From a bacterium UBP11_UBA4055 (GTDB lineage Bacteria > UBA4055), in NCBI GenBank assembly GCA_002382735.1, contig DFZN01000071.1:1-64000 (forward strand): a stretch of 64,000 nucleotides of DNA, written 5' to 3'. The notes under the pieces are model-generated. The model had not been told where the DNA came from. It was given only the letters and a program-made list of their open reading frames with translations, and did no database searches. This document shows, piece by piece, positions 34,800 through 44,395 of this stretch. The translations under genes were made by a program, and so were the position numbers. Every line of letters starts with the position of its first letter. Position 1 is the first letter of the stretch.

Positions 34800-36329
34800 A
34801 TGGGAAAAAGAAAGATAATATTATGCATAATGGACGGCTATGGAAAGGGCGAGGACTATCCTTTCAACGCAGTAATTAAGGCAAAGAAACCGAATCTCGA
34901 TATGCTTTTTGGAAAATACCCCAATTCCGAACTTGCGTGCTCGGGATTTGATGTGGGACTTCCTGACGGCATCATGGGAAACAGTGAGGTCGGGCATCTT
35001 AACATTGGAGCCGGAAGAATAGTTTATCAGGATATAACAAGGATAAACAGATCGATCGAGGACGGATCTTTTGCAAAGAACCCGATACTTCAGGAGATCT
35101 TTGACAGAACGCTTGCGAAAAATTCTAAGCTTCACATAATGGGGCTTGTATCCAACGGCGATGTTCATTCAAGTTTAATGCATCCCGCAGAGCTTGTGAA
35201 AGCTGCCTGCGAAAGCGGTCTGAAGAAGATATTCGTACATGCTTTCACGGACGGACGCGATACTCCTCCCGAAAGCGGCGCAGGTTATGTGAAAGAGCTT
35301 GATGATCTTATTCAGCCGTTCGGAGCAAAGATCGCCTCGGTCTCGGGACGCTATTATGCAATGGACCGAGATAAAAGATGGGACAGGGTACATAAAGCAT
35401 ACAAATGCCTTACTGAGCCGGGGTCTATGACGGGATCGGCTAAAGATTCAGCATCCGAGATTGTTAAGGAGTCGTACAAAAACGGTATTACGGATGAGTT
35501 TATTCTTCCCGCATGTGTTATGGAGAACGGAGTGCCCCTGGCACCGATAGAAAAAAGCGACTCGGTGATATTCTTCAATTTCCGCGCCGACAGGGCAAGA
35601 GAGATATCAATAGCACTTAACCGTATCGAAGAAGTACCTTTCGATACAAAAGAACTTGATCTTGAGTTTGTCACGATGACTGAATACCGCGAAGATTTCC
35701 CGTTCAGGACTCTGTATCCAAAGCTGTACCTGAACAACATTCTGGGGGAGGTTGTATCTTCAGCCGGGCTTAAGCAGCTTAGAATTGCAGAAACAGAGAA
35801 GTATGCCCATGTAACTTTCTTTTTCAACGGGGGAGATGAGAAAAAATTTCCGGGCGAGGAAAGGATACTTATTCAGTCTCCCAAAGTCGCGACTTACGAT
35901 CTTTTACCTGAAATGTCCGCGTATGAAGTTACCGACAGGCTAATTAAGGAAATAGAGAAGGATATTTACGATATCATCGTACTCAATTTTGCGAACTGCG
36001 ATATGGTGGGTCATACAGGAATATTCGAAGCGGCTGTGAAGGCAGTCGAGACGGTGGATGAATGCGTGGGCATGGTATTCCAAACTGCGCAGAAGAAAAA
36101 CTATCTCATGATAATAACTGCTGATCACGGCAATGCGGAAAAAATGATGGACGGTGATGTACCTTTTACTGCTCATACAACGAACAGGGTACCTTTTCTT
36201 GTAACTGATGATAAATTAAAAATATCTGACGGAAAACTTTCCGATATCGCTCCAACAATTTTAAGTTTGATGGGAGTCGGAATACCTTCAGAAATGACAG
36301 GTAAAATCCTTTCAGGGGACGAAAGATGA
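34800..36329 (+). CDS. gpmI: 2,3-bisphosphoglycerate-independent phosphoglycerate mutase
   Basis: 509 residues from the ATG at 34800. Glycolytic enzyme that interconverts 3- and 2-phosphoglycerate with two Mn ions. Metal-binding CIMDGYG (9-15), nucleophile Ser62 in GIMGNSEVGH, and the C-terminal TADHGNAEKM and TAHTTNRVPF metal motifs are all present. Length matches the family. Overlaps the histidine kinase gene by 4 bases. Confidence 0.95.
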   Translation: MGKRKIILCIMDGYGKGEDYPFNAVIKAKKPNLDMLFGKYPNSELACSGFDVGLPDGIMGNSEVGHLNIGAGRIVYQDITRINRSIEDGSFAKNPILQEIFDRTLAKNSKLHIMGLVSNGDVHSSLMHPAELVKAACESGLKKIFVHAFTDGRDTPPESGAGYVKELDDLIQPFGAKIASVSGRYYAMDRDKRWDRVHKAYKCLTEPGSMTGSAKDSASEIVKESYKNGITDEFILPACVMENGVPLAPIEKSDSVIFFNFRADRAREISIALNRIEEVPFDTKELDLEFVTMTEYREDFPFRTLYPKLYLNNILGEVVSSAGLKQLRIAETEKYAHVTFFFNGGDEKKFPGEERILIQSPKVATYDLLPEMSAYEVTDRLIKEIEKDIYDIIVLNFANCDMVGHTGIFEAAVKAVETVDECVGMVFQTAQKKNYLMIITADHGNAEKMMDGDVPFTAHTTNRVPFLVTDDKLKISDGKLSDIAPTILSLMGVGIPSEMTGKILSGDER

Positions 36330-37906
36330 GTGCTGATATTAAAGAATTGTACCTGAGAAAAAATTCTGTAGCTCAGGATTATATTGACATTTCTCCGGAG
36401 ATTTTCGTAGAAATAAACAATTATTTTAAGATCGTTGACTGTAACCTCAGATTCTGCAGATTTATGAACAAACCAAGATCGGCCTTATTCGGAACAAATA
36501 TTCTTGCTGCGATTCATGAAAAAGATAAAGTAAGATTTCAGAATATAATCAGAAAAGCGTTGCTTAAAAAATTCAAGGAAGGACTGATCAAGATTGATCT
36601 TGTTGATTATAAGGACAGAATATTCCCTGTTTCTTTTAAGACAAATCCCGTGCTGGATGACGGAAATAATATCGTGGGAATATTCCTGAATTTCAATTTA
36701 TACAGAATAAGAACTGAAGATTCTCCTGTGAATACTATTTTTATGTCGATCCACAATTCTCTGACTGACCTTTACACTATTTACGCAACAGATACTAAGA
36801 TCAGAATAAATCATGTAAATGTTTCACTTACCAATATACTCGGTTACAGCAAGGAAGAAATGCTTGGAAGACACATCGCGGACTTCCTTGTCAAAAATAA
36901 GGAACAGGAAGAGAACATTAAAAATCTTTTCAGATCTCTGGAAGAGAACGGAAAATTCACAGGTGAGGTGATGTACGAGGCTAAAAATGGAGAACAGATA
37001 CCCATTCATCTTTCAATTTCATCTCTTAATCATAACGGAAAAATAATAGGCAGTCTCGGTATCGGAAGGGATATGAGGGAGCAGAAGAAACTTGAGTCAG
37101 AGAACAAATCCTTTGCTCTACAGCTGCAGAATAAGTCAAAACTCGCTGAATTCGGTATGATGCTTCAGGGGGTGGCGCATAATATGAGCACACCGCTGTC
37201 TGGCATAAAGAGCAGCGCACAGCTACAGCACTCAAGGATGGAAAGTCTAAGTGATTCCTTAGCTGAAAAATATGGTATTGACGAGGAAACTGATGCCAAA
37301 ATTAAAGAGATCATGAAATTTTTTGATCTTATAGACCAGTCTGTCAGCAAACTGTCAAAGATCATCAGCAATCTGATGTCAAAAGCGAGGGATCAGCAGA
37401 ACCTTAACAGAGAACTGCTCAATTTGGGGGACATTATGGAGCAGGAGCTTGAGTTCTTATTATCCAACCAGTTCTTCAGAGATAAAGTGGAAAAAGTTTT
37501 CACTATAAGTAAAGATGTTCCTGCCATATACGGGCTTTATTCTGATTTCTCACAGAGTTTCGTTAATATCATTAAGAATGCGATCGACGCCATGTGGAGA
37601 TCTCCTGTAAAAAAATTAATTGTCAGAGTCTATTATGAGGAGGATAATATTTTCGTAAAGATCGCAGACACTGGTAAAGGTATTCCCAAAGAAGCGGGTG
37701 ATAAAATATTTCAGCCTTTCTTTACTACTAAACCAAAATACAGGGATGCGGCAGTAAATGAACCCACAGGTACAGGTATAGGACTTGACAGCGTAAAAAC
37801 TCTCCTTACTCCTTACGGTGCCGATATCTCATTTGTTTCAGAAGATGGTAAAGGAACAGAATTCACAATAAAAATTCCTGTCAGCGTAAATAAAAAACAT
37901 ACATAA
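36326..37906 (+). CDS. Cytosolic PAS-domain sensor histidine kinase
   Basis: 526 residues, no transmembrane segment. Two PAS-like domains at about 22-125 and 150-255 (the second with GYSKEEMLGRHIADFL and GIGRDMREQKKLE), a coiled linker, then the phospho-acceptor helix with His285 in GVAHNMSTPLSGIKSS. The residue after His is Asn rather than the usual Glu/Asp. ATP-binding motifs are complete: N box NIIKNAIDAM, G1 DTGKGIP, F box FQPFFTTK and G2 GTGIGL. No response regulator is adjacent, so it is an orphan kinase. It overlaps gpmI by 4 bases, an unusual setting in a metabolic operon. The signal sensed is unknown. Confidence 0.85.
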   Translation: MSADIKELYLRKNSVAQDYIDISPEIFVEINNYFKIVDCNLRFCRFMNKPRSALFGTNILAAIHEKDKVRFQNIIRKALLKKFKEGLIKIDLVDYKDRIFPVSFKTNPVLDDGNNIVGIFLNFNLYRIRTEDSPVNTIFMSIHNSLTDLYTIYATDTKIRINHVNVSLTNILGYSKEEMLGRHIADFLVKNKEQEENIKNLFRSLEENGKFTGEVMYEAKNGEQIPIHLSISSLNHNGKIIGSLGIGRDMREQKKLESENKSFALQLQNKSKLAEFGMMLQGVAHNMSTPLSGIKSSAQLQHSRMESLSDSLAEKYGIDEETDAKIKEIMKFFDLIDQSVSKLSKIISNLMSKARDQQNLNRELLNLGDIMEQELEFLLSNQFFRDKVEKVFTISKDVPAIYGLYSDFSQSFVNIIKNAIDAMWRSPVKKLIVRVYYEEDNIFVKIADTGKGIPKEAGDKIFQPFFTTKPKYRDAAVNEPTGTGIGLDSVKTLLTPYGADISFVSEDGKGTEFTIKIPVSVNKKHT

Positions 37907-37922
37907 ACGAGAGGTGATTCAA

Positions 37923-38393
37923 ATGAACAAATTCAACGGACAGCTCAGTGCGGAAGGATTGAAAATCGCGATCGTCGCGTCAAGGTTCAATGAAATGATA
38001 ACAGCCAAGCTCATCAGCGGTGCCGAGGACTGCTATGTCAGACACGGCGGAGCAAAAGATGATATCGATCTGGTGATGGTGCCGGGCGCATTCGAGATAC
38101 CTTTGACGGCACAGAAGCTTGCAGAAGTTCATCAGGACAAGTATGACGCGATAGTATGTCTCGGTGCCGTAATAAGAGGCAATACTCCTCACTTTGATTA
38201 TGTCGCATCAGAAGTCTCAAAAGGAATAGCTCATGTAGGACTCAAAAGCGGAAAGCCAGTTATATTCGGTATATTGACAACCGATTCAATTGAGCAGGCC
38301 TTAGAGAGAGCAGGTACAAAGTCCGGAAATAGAGGGTGGGATGCAATGCTGTCAGCTATCGAAATGGCAAATCTGTTCGAAACGATAAGGTAA
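37923..38393 (+). CDS. ribH: 6,7-dimethyl-8-ribityllumazine synthase
   Basis: 156 residues from the ATG at 37923, with AGAGGTG about 7 bases upstream. Penultimate step of riboflavin synthesis. Typical motifs: ASRFNE, VPGAFEIPL, CLGAVIRGNTPHFDYV and FGILTTDSIEQALERAG with GNRGWDA. Forms large capsid-like assemblies in the family. Other rib genes are absent from the window, and no FMN riboswitch is seen. Confidence 0.95.
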   Translation: MNKFNGQLSAEGLKIAIVASRFNEMITAKLISGAEDCYVRHGGAKDDIDLVMVPGAFEIPLTAQKLAEVHQDKYDAIVCLGAVIRGNTPHFDYVASEVSKGIAHVGLKSGKPVIFGILTTDSIEQALERAGTKSGNRGWDAMLSAIEMANLFETIR

Positions 38394-38395
38394 AT

Positions 38396-39148
38396 ATGGT
38401 ACGGATAAAGAGCGGAGAAGAAATTACCAGAATGAGAGATGCGGGAAAACTGGCCGCTGAAGTGCTCGCATATATAGAAGAGTTCATTCGAGATGGGGTG
38501 ACCACAGGCAGGCTCGACGCTCTATGTAATGAATTCATTATCAGGAACGGTGCTGTACCTGCGCCTTTGAATTATCACGGCTATCCAAAAAGTATCTGCA
38601 CTTCAATAAATAATGTTGTGTGTCACGGAATACCGTCAAATTCAGTCGAATTGAAGAATGGCGATATAATCAATGTGGATGTTACGGTGATCCTCAACGG
38701 TTATCACGGCGATACTTCAAAAACATTCATTATAGGAGAAGTCCCTGAATCGGTCAGGCTACTGGTCGCGAGAACCCAGAACGCAATGTACAGAGGTATC
38801 GAAGCTGTAAAACCGGGCTGTTTTTTGTACGAAGTAGGAAAAGCGATAGAGAAATATATATCAAAATTCGGCTACGGGATAGTAAGCGACTACGGAGGAC
38901 ACGGGATCGGAAAACTTTTTCATGAGGATCCGCATGTTTACCATTTCTATACTCCGCAGAACAGGATCAGGCTGAAGCCGGGAATGTGTTTCACGGTAGA
39001 ACCTATGATCAATATGGGAGGTTCTGAGGTGGTCACTTCAAAGAGAGACGGATGGACTGTGACCACGAAAGACAATTCTCTTTCCGCTCAGTTCGAACAC
39101 ACTGTTTTAGTCACAGAGAACGGTTACGAAATACTTACTGAATTATGA
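38396..39148 (+). CDS. map: Methionine aminopeptidase, type I
   Basis: 250 residues from the ATG at 38396, two bases after the ribH stop. Removes the initiator methionine co-translationally. Metal ligands Asp95, Asp106, His169, Glu202 and Glu234 are all found, and the substrate histidine is His77 (VCHGIP). Length and motifs match type Ia enzymes. Not linked to secY or infA here, unlike in many bacteria. Confidence 0.95.
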   Translation: MVRIKSGEEITRMRDAGKLAAEVLAYIEEFIRDGVTTGRLDALCNEFIIRNGAVPAPLNYHGYPKSICTSINNVVCHGIPSNSVELKNGDIINVDVTVILNGYHGDTSKTFIIGEVPESVRLLVARTQNAMYRGIEAVKPGCFLYEVGKAIEKYISKFGYGIVSDYGGHGIGKLFHEDPHVYHFYTPQNRIRLKPGMCFTVEPMINMGGSEVVTSKRDGWTVTTKDNSLSAQFEHTVLVTENGYEILTEL

Positions 39149-39765
39149 AGAAAAATTATAGCAGAATGATGGAAGATCAGATAGAACTGCTGGTCAAAGA
39201 AGGCCTAAAACCGGGACTTCTCATACATGTATGCTGCGCTCCATGCAGCAGTTCAGTTATCGAAGTACTTGAAAAATATTTTTCTATAGGTCTGTATTTC
39301 TACAATCCGAATATATATCCTGAAGAGGAGCACGACAGAAGGTTTTCAGAACTTAAGAAGTTTTTAGCTGATGCAGGACATTCGGAGAAAATAGAACTTT
39401 TTTACGAAAAATATACACCTATGGAATTCGCAGGTTGTGTTCAGGGGCTTGAAAATGAACCGGAAAGGGGCCGGAGATGTCATTCCTGTTACGGACTCAG
39501 ACTGTCTAAAACAGCTCAGAAAGCAAAGGAAAAAGGCTTTGAATATTTCACTACAACCCTGACTGTCAGTCCCCACAAAAACGCCGATATAATTAACTCA
39601 ATCGGGGAAGAACTTTCAACCGTATATGAAGTGAAATTCCTTAATTCGGATTTTAAAAAGAAGAACGGTTTCAAAAGAACTGTTGAATTAAGCGGCGAGT
39701 ATGACCTGTACAGGCAGGATTACTGCGGCTGTGAATTCTCCATGAAATCCGAACAGAAAGAATGA
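39145..39765 (+). CDS. queH: Epoxyqueuosine reductase QueH
   Basis: 206 residues. Last step of queuosine tRNA modification, the cobalamin-independent alternative to QueG. The cysteine motifs HVCCAPC (28-34), RCHSCY (111-116) and DYCGCEFS (192-199) are the QueH/DUF208 signature for the iron-sulfur cluster and second metal. Overlaps map and the next gene by 4 bases each. Confidence 0.93.
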   Translation: MKKNYSRMMEDQIELLVKEGLKPGLLIHVCCAPCSSSVIEVLEKYFSIGLYFYNPNIYPEEEHDRRFSELKKFLADAGHSEKIELFYEKYTPMEFAGCVQGLENEPERGRRCHSCYGLRLSKTAQKAKEKGFEYFTTTLTVSPHKNADIINSIGEELSTVYEVKFLNSDFKKKNGFKRTVELSGEYDLYRQDYCGCEFSMKSEQKE

Positions 39766-41375
39766 GAATGCATGATAATATTTTTGTGACATGCAAAGAA
39801 GCCGCTGAACTTCTCTGTATTTCCGAAACGACCGTAAAGAACTGGGAAAGATCGGGAATATTGAAAAGAGAAGGCGGATGTTTCCTTCGTGAAGATATCG
39901 TCAGAATATCTTATGAAATACAAAACGGTGTACTTAATAGACTCTCAAGCAGAGCGAACAAGAGGGGAGCGGTGCAGGACAGGCTGTCAAGTCAGGCCGA
40001 TAATAATTATCTCTCTGATGAACTTTACCAGGAATTTAAAGCACCGGGAAGAAGGTCGAGAGAAGGTTCGTTCTACACTCCCGAGAGTATAGTGAATGAG
40101 ATCGTCAGTGACAACATACCTCAAAAAGGAAAGTTCTCTGTATATGATCCGTGCTGCGGTACAGGCAGATTTCTCAGAGCCGCGTTTCAGAAAAGCGGCG
40201 GCAGATCGGTTATAAAAGGGAGCGACAAAGACGGAACAGCTCTTTCCATCGCCGGTAAAAATTTAACGGACGCAGGTTCAGTATCATACGAGCTTGAGCT
40301 TGCCGACAGCCTCATGCGAGAAGAGAGAAATATGTATGACCGCATATTTACAAATCCGCCATGGGGTGCGTATTTTCCGGCAGATGAAAAAAAGGATCTC
40401 AGAAAATTATATAATGAAGCTCCGACAGATGATTCGCTGGGCTTTTTTATTTTAAAAGGTCTTCGTTCTCTAAAACCTTCCGGGATAATGTCTTATGTTC
40501 TTCCTGAATCTTTTCTATATTCAAAGCGTTTCGCTCCTTTGAGAAAATATATTCTTCAGACATTTTCCGTAAAAAAGATAAAATCTTACGGAAATGCATT
40601 TAAAGGAGTGTTTTCAGGAGTCGTCAGGATCGATGTTCAGAAAAAAGAGCAGAAGAGGAACGCCGTAGAGATCGTATTACCAGAAACAGCATATAAATGC
40701 CCGCAGAATGTTTTTTTAACTGAGTACGGTTCAATGATGAACATATTCATGTTGCCTGAAGAAAGGGTTCTGATAAACAGGATTTATTCTAAGCCGCACA
40801 TAACTTTAAAAGAAAATTCAGAATGGAGCCTGGGTATTGTTACTGGGAATAACAAAAGATTTCTGAACAGCGGGCAGGATGAGTATTTCACGGAAAAAGT
40901 AATTTCAGGGAGCAATGTTCAACCCTACAGGATATCTGGTGAACTTAAATTTCTATTTAACGACCGCACGGGCTTTCACCAACAGCAAAAAAAAGATCTT
41001 TTTTCGTCACGGGAAAAACTCGTTTACAGGTTCGTTAATCAAAATCTTGTATTTGCTCTTGACAAATCTGGTACAGCTACGATCAACAGCGCGAATGTTC
41101 TCATCCCAAGTCTTGAAGAATACTCTATTCTGTCGGTAATGGCTATACTTAATTCGAAAATTATGAATTTTATCTATAAAAAAAAATTCAAGAGCCTGAA
41201 AGTTCTCAGATCCTATCTTGAAGAACTCCCTTTTCCAAAAAATCCGAATAAATTAATTATTCACTTGATTGAGGACAAAACAAATCGTATAATTAATGAT
41301 ATTGTTGTTGAGTCCGGTCATATCAGGACAGAAATAGACGGTCTTGTAGAAGAATTGTATGAGGTGAAAATATGA
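39762..41375 (+). CDS. HTH-fused N6-adenine DNA methylase with TaqI-like specificity region
   Basis: 537 residues. Residues 1-50 look like a MerR/excisionase-type HTH (TCKEAAELLCISETTVKNWERSG). A linker with the repeat DRLSSQA/NRLSSRA follows, then YTPESIVNEIV, SAM-binding DPCCGTGRF (129-137) and the catalytic NPPW (198-201). Residues about 330-520 (GIVTGNNKRFL, then VNSANVLIPS-type segment and the terminal helices) resemble TaqI/type IIG target recognition. No nuclease domain or restriction partner is present, so it is a lone methylase embedded in a housekeeping operon. It may act in gene regulation or self-marking. Confidence 0.78.
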   Translation: MRMHDNIFVTCKEAAELLCISETTVKNWERSGILKREGGCFLREDIVRISYEIQNGVLNRLSSRANKRGAVQDRLSSQADNNYLSDELYQEFKAPGRRSREGSFYTPESIVNEIVSDNIPQKGKFSVYDPCCGTGRFLRAAFQKSGGRSVIKGSDKDGTALSIAGKNLTDAGSVSYELELADSLMREERNMYDRIFTNPPWGAYFPADEKKDLRKLYNEAPTDDSLGFFILKGLRSLKPSGIMSYVLPESFLYSKRFAPLRKYILQTFSVKKIKSYGNAFKGVFSGVVRIDVQKKEQKRNAVEIVLPETAYKCPQNVFLTEYGSMMNIFMLPEERVLINRIYSKPHITLKENSEWSLGIVTGNNKRFLNSGQDEYFTEKVISGSNVQPYRISGELKFLFNDRTGFHQQQKKDLFSSREKLVYRFVNQNLVFALDKSGTATINSANVLIPSLEEYSILSVMAILNSKIMNFIYKKKFKSLKVLRSYLEELPFPKNPNKLIIHLIEDKTNRIINDIVVESGHIRTEIDGLVEELYEVKI

Positions 41376-41932
41376 AAGTTTCTGCTGCTATAGAAAAAAG
41401 AAGGTCTTTCAGGGCTCTTGAAAAGATCGAGGTAACTGACGATCTGATAAAAGAACTTGTCAACGCATCATCACTCGCGCCTTCGTGTTTTAATAACCAG
41501 CCATGGAGATATGTTTTTGTAAGATCTCCAAAAATACTCGATAGAATGAAGGCTACATTAAAAAAAGGGAACGAGTGGGCATACAATGGTTCATGTATAG
41601 CTGCGGTAGTATCTAAAAAGGAACTTGACTGTATCATAGGAAGCACTGAATACTATCTTTTTGATTCCGGTATTGGCGTCGGTCAGATGATCTTAAAAGC
41701 AACAGAAATGGGCATTGTCGCACATATAATCGCCGGTTTCGATCCCAGAAAGGTTAAAAAAGCGATCTCATTGCCGGACGACTGGAATGTCGTAGCCCTG
41801 ATAATCTTTGGGAAAAAAGCAAAAAAGAAACACGAGATCAGCGACGAAGACAGGCCTGAAAGACTTGCGCCTAAGTATGTATTTTCAATTGACGAGTACT
41901 CAAAAAAGCTGAATAAAAAAGTTAAACATTAG
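41372..41932 (+). CDS. Nitroreductase family protein
   Basis: 186 residues. FMN-dependent oxidoreductase fold: AIEKRRSFRALEK near the N-terminus for FMN phosphate binding, SLAPSCFNNQPWRYVFV, DSGIGVGQMILKATEMGI and a C-terminal FGKKAKKK segment. Substrate unknown; related proteins reduce nitroaromatics or quinones or act as flavin dehalogenases. Overlaps the methylase gene by 4 bases. Confidence 0.85.
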   Translation: MKVSAAIEKRRSFRALEKIEVTDDLIKELVNASSLAPSCFNNQPWRYVFVRSPKILDRMKATLKKGNEWAYNGSCIAAVVSKKELDCIIGSTEYYLFDSGIGVGQMILKATEMGIVAHIIAGFDPRKVKKAISLPDDWNVVALIIFGKKAKKKHEISDEDRPERLAPKYVFSIDEYSKKLNKKVKH

Positions 41933-41939
41933 AGATAAT

Positions 41940-42836
41940 ATGCTGAAAATAAGGAAAGTAACAGCGGCTGATAAGGACAAAATGACGGATATTGTAAAGA
42001 ATATATGGGAAGGAAATGACTACTTTCCTCTGGTGTTCGATGAATGGGTAAAAGACAAGCCGGGTGAATTCTCCGCAGCAGTAGATGAACACGGCATGCT
42101 TATCGGATTTGAAAAATTGACTATGCTCACTCCTAACGACGCATGGATCGAAGGGTTAAGAAAAGATATGCGATCAGGAATAAAAGGAGTAGGCAGATTT
42201 TTAACGGAGCATATTTTTGAAGTGTTAAAGAAAAATGAGAAATTAAGAACTGTAAGATTCGCAACATACTATAAAAATGTTGAGTCGATTTCTCTTTTCA
42301 GCAGGCTGGGTTTTTCGGTTATTGAAAAAAGGAACCATTTATCTTTAAAGCTGCCGCGTGTAAAACTTATTCCGAAATACGAAAAGAACAGAGCGGTAAG
42401 AGGAGGCGATCCGGATCAGATCATAGATTTTATAAAAAGATCGCTCTGGCTTAAAAAGAACACTAACGGAATTTGCTTTTCATGGGTCGTAAAACCTTTC
42501 AGTGAAAATATGATACTTAAAGATTTCGTCAGCAGGGGAGATGTTCTGTCAATTTCTGAGAACGGCGGGATCAGAGCTTTATGCCTATATACTATAAGAG
42601 AGAAACAGGATCTTTTCTTAAGTTTCTTTGAAGCTGAAACACCGGAATTGTTTCTTGAACTTTTAAAAGCCGCCAAGAAGACTGCCTATGAGAACGGTCA
42701 GGAGAATTTATGTGCGGTTTTAAGTCAGAAAGACAGGATATCTAACATGCTTTTCAAAAAGAACAGGTTCAAAAGCTGGGAAAGCGAAGGTGATTTTCTT
42801 CTGTTCGATCTTCCGTTAGACAGGCTGTGCCATTGA
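41940..42836 (+). CDS. GNAT family acetyltransferase
   Basis: 298 residues. N-terminal half is a GNAT domain with the acetyl-CoA loop RSGIKGVGRFL (about 80-91) and FYKNVES/LFSRLGFSVIEKRN, typical of motif A/B. The C-terminal half has a second, degenerate GNAT-like region (AKKTAYENGQENLCAVL, then FKKNRFKSWE). Substrate unknown. Last gene of the operon, tail to tail with the KamA gene with only 3 bases between the stops. Confidence 0.75.
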   Translation: MLKIRKVTAADKDKMTDIVKNIWEGNDYFPLVFDEWVKDKPGEFSAAVDEHGMLIGFEKLTMLTPNDAWIEGLRKDMRSGIKGVGRFLTEHIFEVLKKNEKLRTVRFATYYKNVESISLFSRLGFSVIEKRNHLSLKLPRVKLIPKYEKNRAVRGGDPDQIIDFIKRSLWLKKNTNGICFSWVVKPFSENMILKDFVSRGDVLSISENGGIRALCLYTIREKQDLFLSFFEAETPELFLELLKAAKKTAYENGQENLCAVLSQKDRISNMLFKKNRFKSWESEGDFLLFDLPLDRLCH

Positions 42837-42839
42837 ACC

Positions 42840-44378
42840 CTATAATTTTTTTCCGGGATAATCCGAGAATTTATATTTTTCTGTAAGTTCGTCTGAAATG
42901 TCATTTGGGTTGTTCAGCGGAAGAGTTCCGTCCATTATCTTATAATTCAGCAGGTCGGCTTTTTTCAGATTGGTCAGACTCGGAAGTTTTGTCCTGTTCG
43001 TAGTTTCTATTCGTTCGCCTTTTTCGTCAATTATGATGATCTTCGGTACGAAAACATCTTTTCTTCCGATAAATCTGTTCATTACTTGTACAGCCTCGTC
43101 AAATTCATTTCTGGTAGCCCTGCCCAGAGCTTCATAGTCCTTCAGAGTTCTGCCTTCCCATGTATGCACATTCGCAAAACTTTCCGATATCTTTTTTTCA
43201 ATATCGTTACCGTTCCTGAATGTATCATAACCGGAAGGCATCAGAAGCACTTTTCCGCCCCCGCCTTCGATGTTGTATGCGTAGTCAGGTCTTGATATAC
43301 CCGAGATCCAGCCCTGAAGATGCTTCATGTAAAGTTCACCGATCTGAATCGGTGTGATAAAATGGACAATACCTTTTTCTTTATGACACTGCAGAAGATA
43401 GTAGGGATGAATACCGATCCAAAGCATTCTTCTGAATGTTTCAGCGAGTGTTTTATAATAATCATTCACATGATTCAATAGGACGGTCTGATTCCGGATT
43501 GTAAAGCCGTAATCTCTTATCAATGATGATGCCGAAAAAAGATCTTTCGTGATCTCTCTGTAATGATTGATATGCGTCATGAAATATACATATTTCGGGA
43601 CACCTTTGGAATACCTGTTCGATGATGCCTTTATAAGTTCGAGGATTTTTTCATTTATTGCCATCGGAAGTACCACAGGGACCCTGGTCGCTATGCGTAT
43701 AACCCTCAGATGATCGATCCTGCTCAGCTCCTCAAGAACGAATTTAAGAAGATTTTCACTGATCCTTAAAGCATCGCCGCCTGTGACGAGAACCTCATCG
43801 ATATTTCTGTTGTAAGAAATGTAAAAAAGGCCTTTTTTTATCTCATTCAGATTTACATCAGCTGAACCGTCCAGAGACTTGGCTCTCTGGCAGTGCACAC
43901 AGAAAGAAGCGCAGCTGGTGTTCTCAGCCACAAAAAGTGCGATTCTGTTTGGATATCGCTGGTACGCAGCACCGAAACTTCTTGCTCCCTCGGACATTGC
44001 CGCTTCTTTTCCGGTATTCTGAAAGAGAAGGTTTGCCGGCGTGGGTACGCTCTGCCAGAAAATGGGGTCTATTCTCCTGTAGGACTTCTCGCCGTGCAGA
44101 AGTTTAGGATGGAACGGATCCTTTGAGATCAATGAAGCATAATACGGGGTGATCCTGAACGGTTCTCTTCCCATTGATCTCATTGTTCTGACAACTCTTT
44201 CGATCTCTGACTTCTGATGATCGTTAAGGTCTATTATTTCTGAAAGCATCCCGACAGTAGATATTGAATTTCTCAGCTGCCATTGCGGATCGTTCCACTG
44301 ATTATCGGTAACTCTTTCCCATAACTTTCTTTCTCTGTGATCTTCCGGGGAAAAAAGTATTTCCGATGAGGCGTTCAT
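42840..44378 (-). CDS. KamA family radical SAM aminomutase
   Basis: 512 residues. Radical SAM cluster C-x3-C-x2-C at Cys156, Cys160 and Cys163 (CASFCVHC) and the PLP-binding lysine Lys376 in GGGGK mark the lysine/glutamate 2,3-aminomutase family. The N-terminal WNDPQWQLRNSI fits lysine 2,3-aminomutase-like proteins, and a 70-residue C-terminal extension is present. It could supply beta-lysine or beta-glutamate as osmolyte or for fermentation, or beta-lysine for EF-P modification. Which substrate is used cannot be told by eye. No other lysine-fermentation genes are near. Confidence 0.85.
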   Translation of the reverse strand: MNASSEILFSPEDHRERKLWERVTDNQWNDPQWQLRNSISTVGMLSEIIDLNDHQKSEIERVVRTMRSMGREPFRITPYYASLISKDPFHPKLLHGEKSYRRIDPIFWQSVPTPANLLFQNTGKEAAMSEGARSFGAAYQRYPNRIALFVAENTSCASFCVHCQRAKSLDGSADVNLNEIKKGLFYISYNRNIDEVLVTGGDALRISENLLKFVLEELSRIDHLRVIRIATRVPVVLPMAINEKILELIKASSNRYSKGVPKYVYFMTHINHYREITKDLFSASSLIRDYGFTIRNQTVLLNHVNDYYKTLAETFRRMLWIGIHPYYLLQCHKEKGIVHFITPIQIGELYMKHLQGWISGISRPDYAYNIEGGGGKVLLMPSGYDTFRNGNDIEKKISESFANVHTWEGRTLKDYEALGRATRNEFDEAVQVMNRFIGRKDVFVPKIIIIDEKGERIETTNRTKLPSLTNLKKADLLNYKIMDGTLPLNNPNDISDELTEKYKFSDYPGKKL

Positions 44379-44395
44379 ACTTAAGCCCTCTTTTT

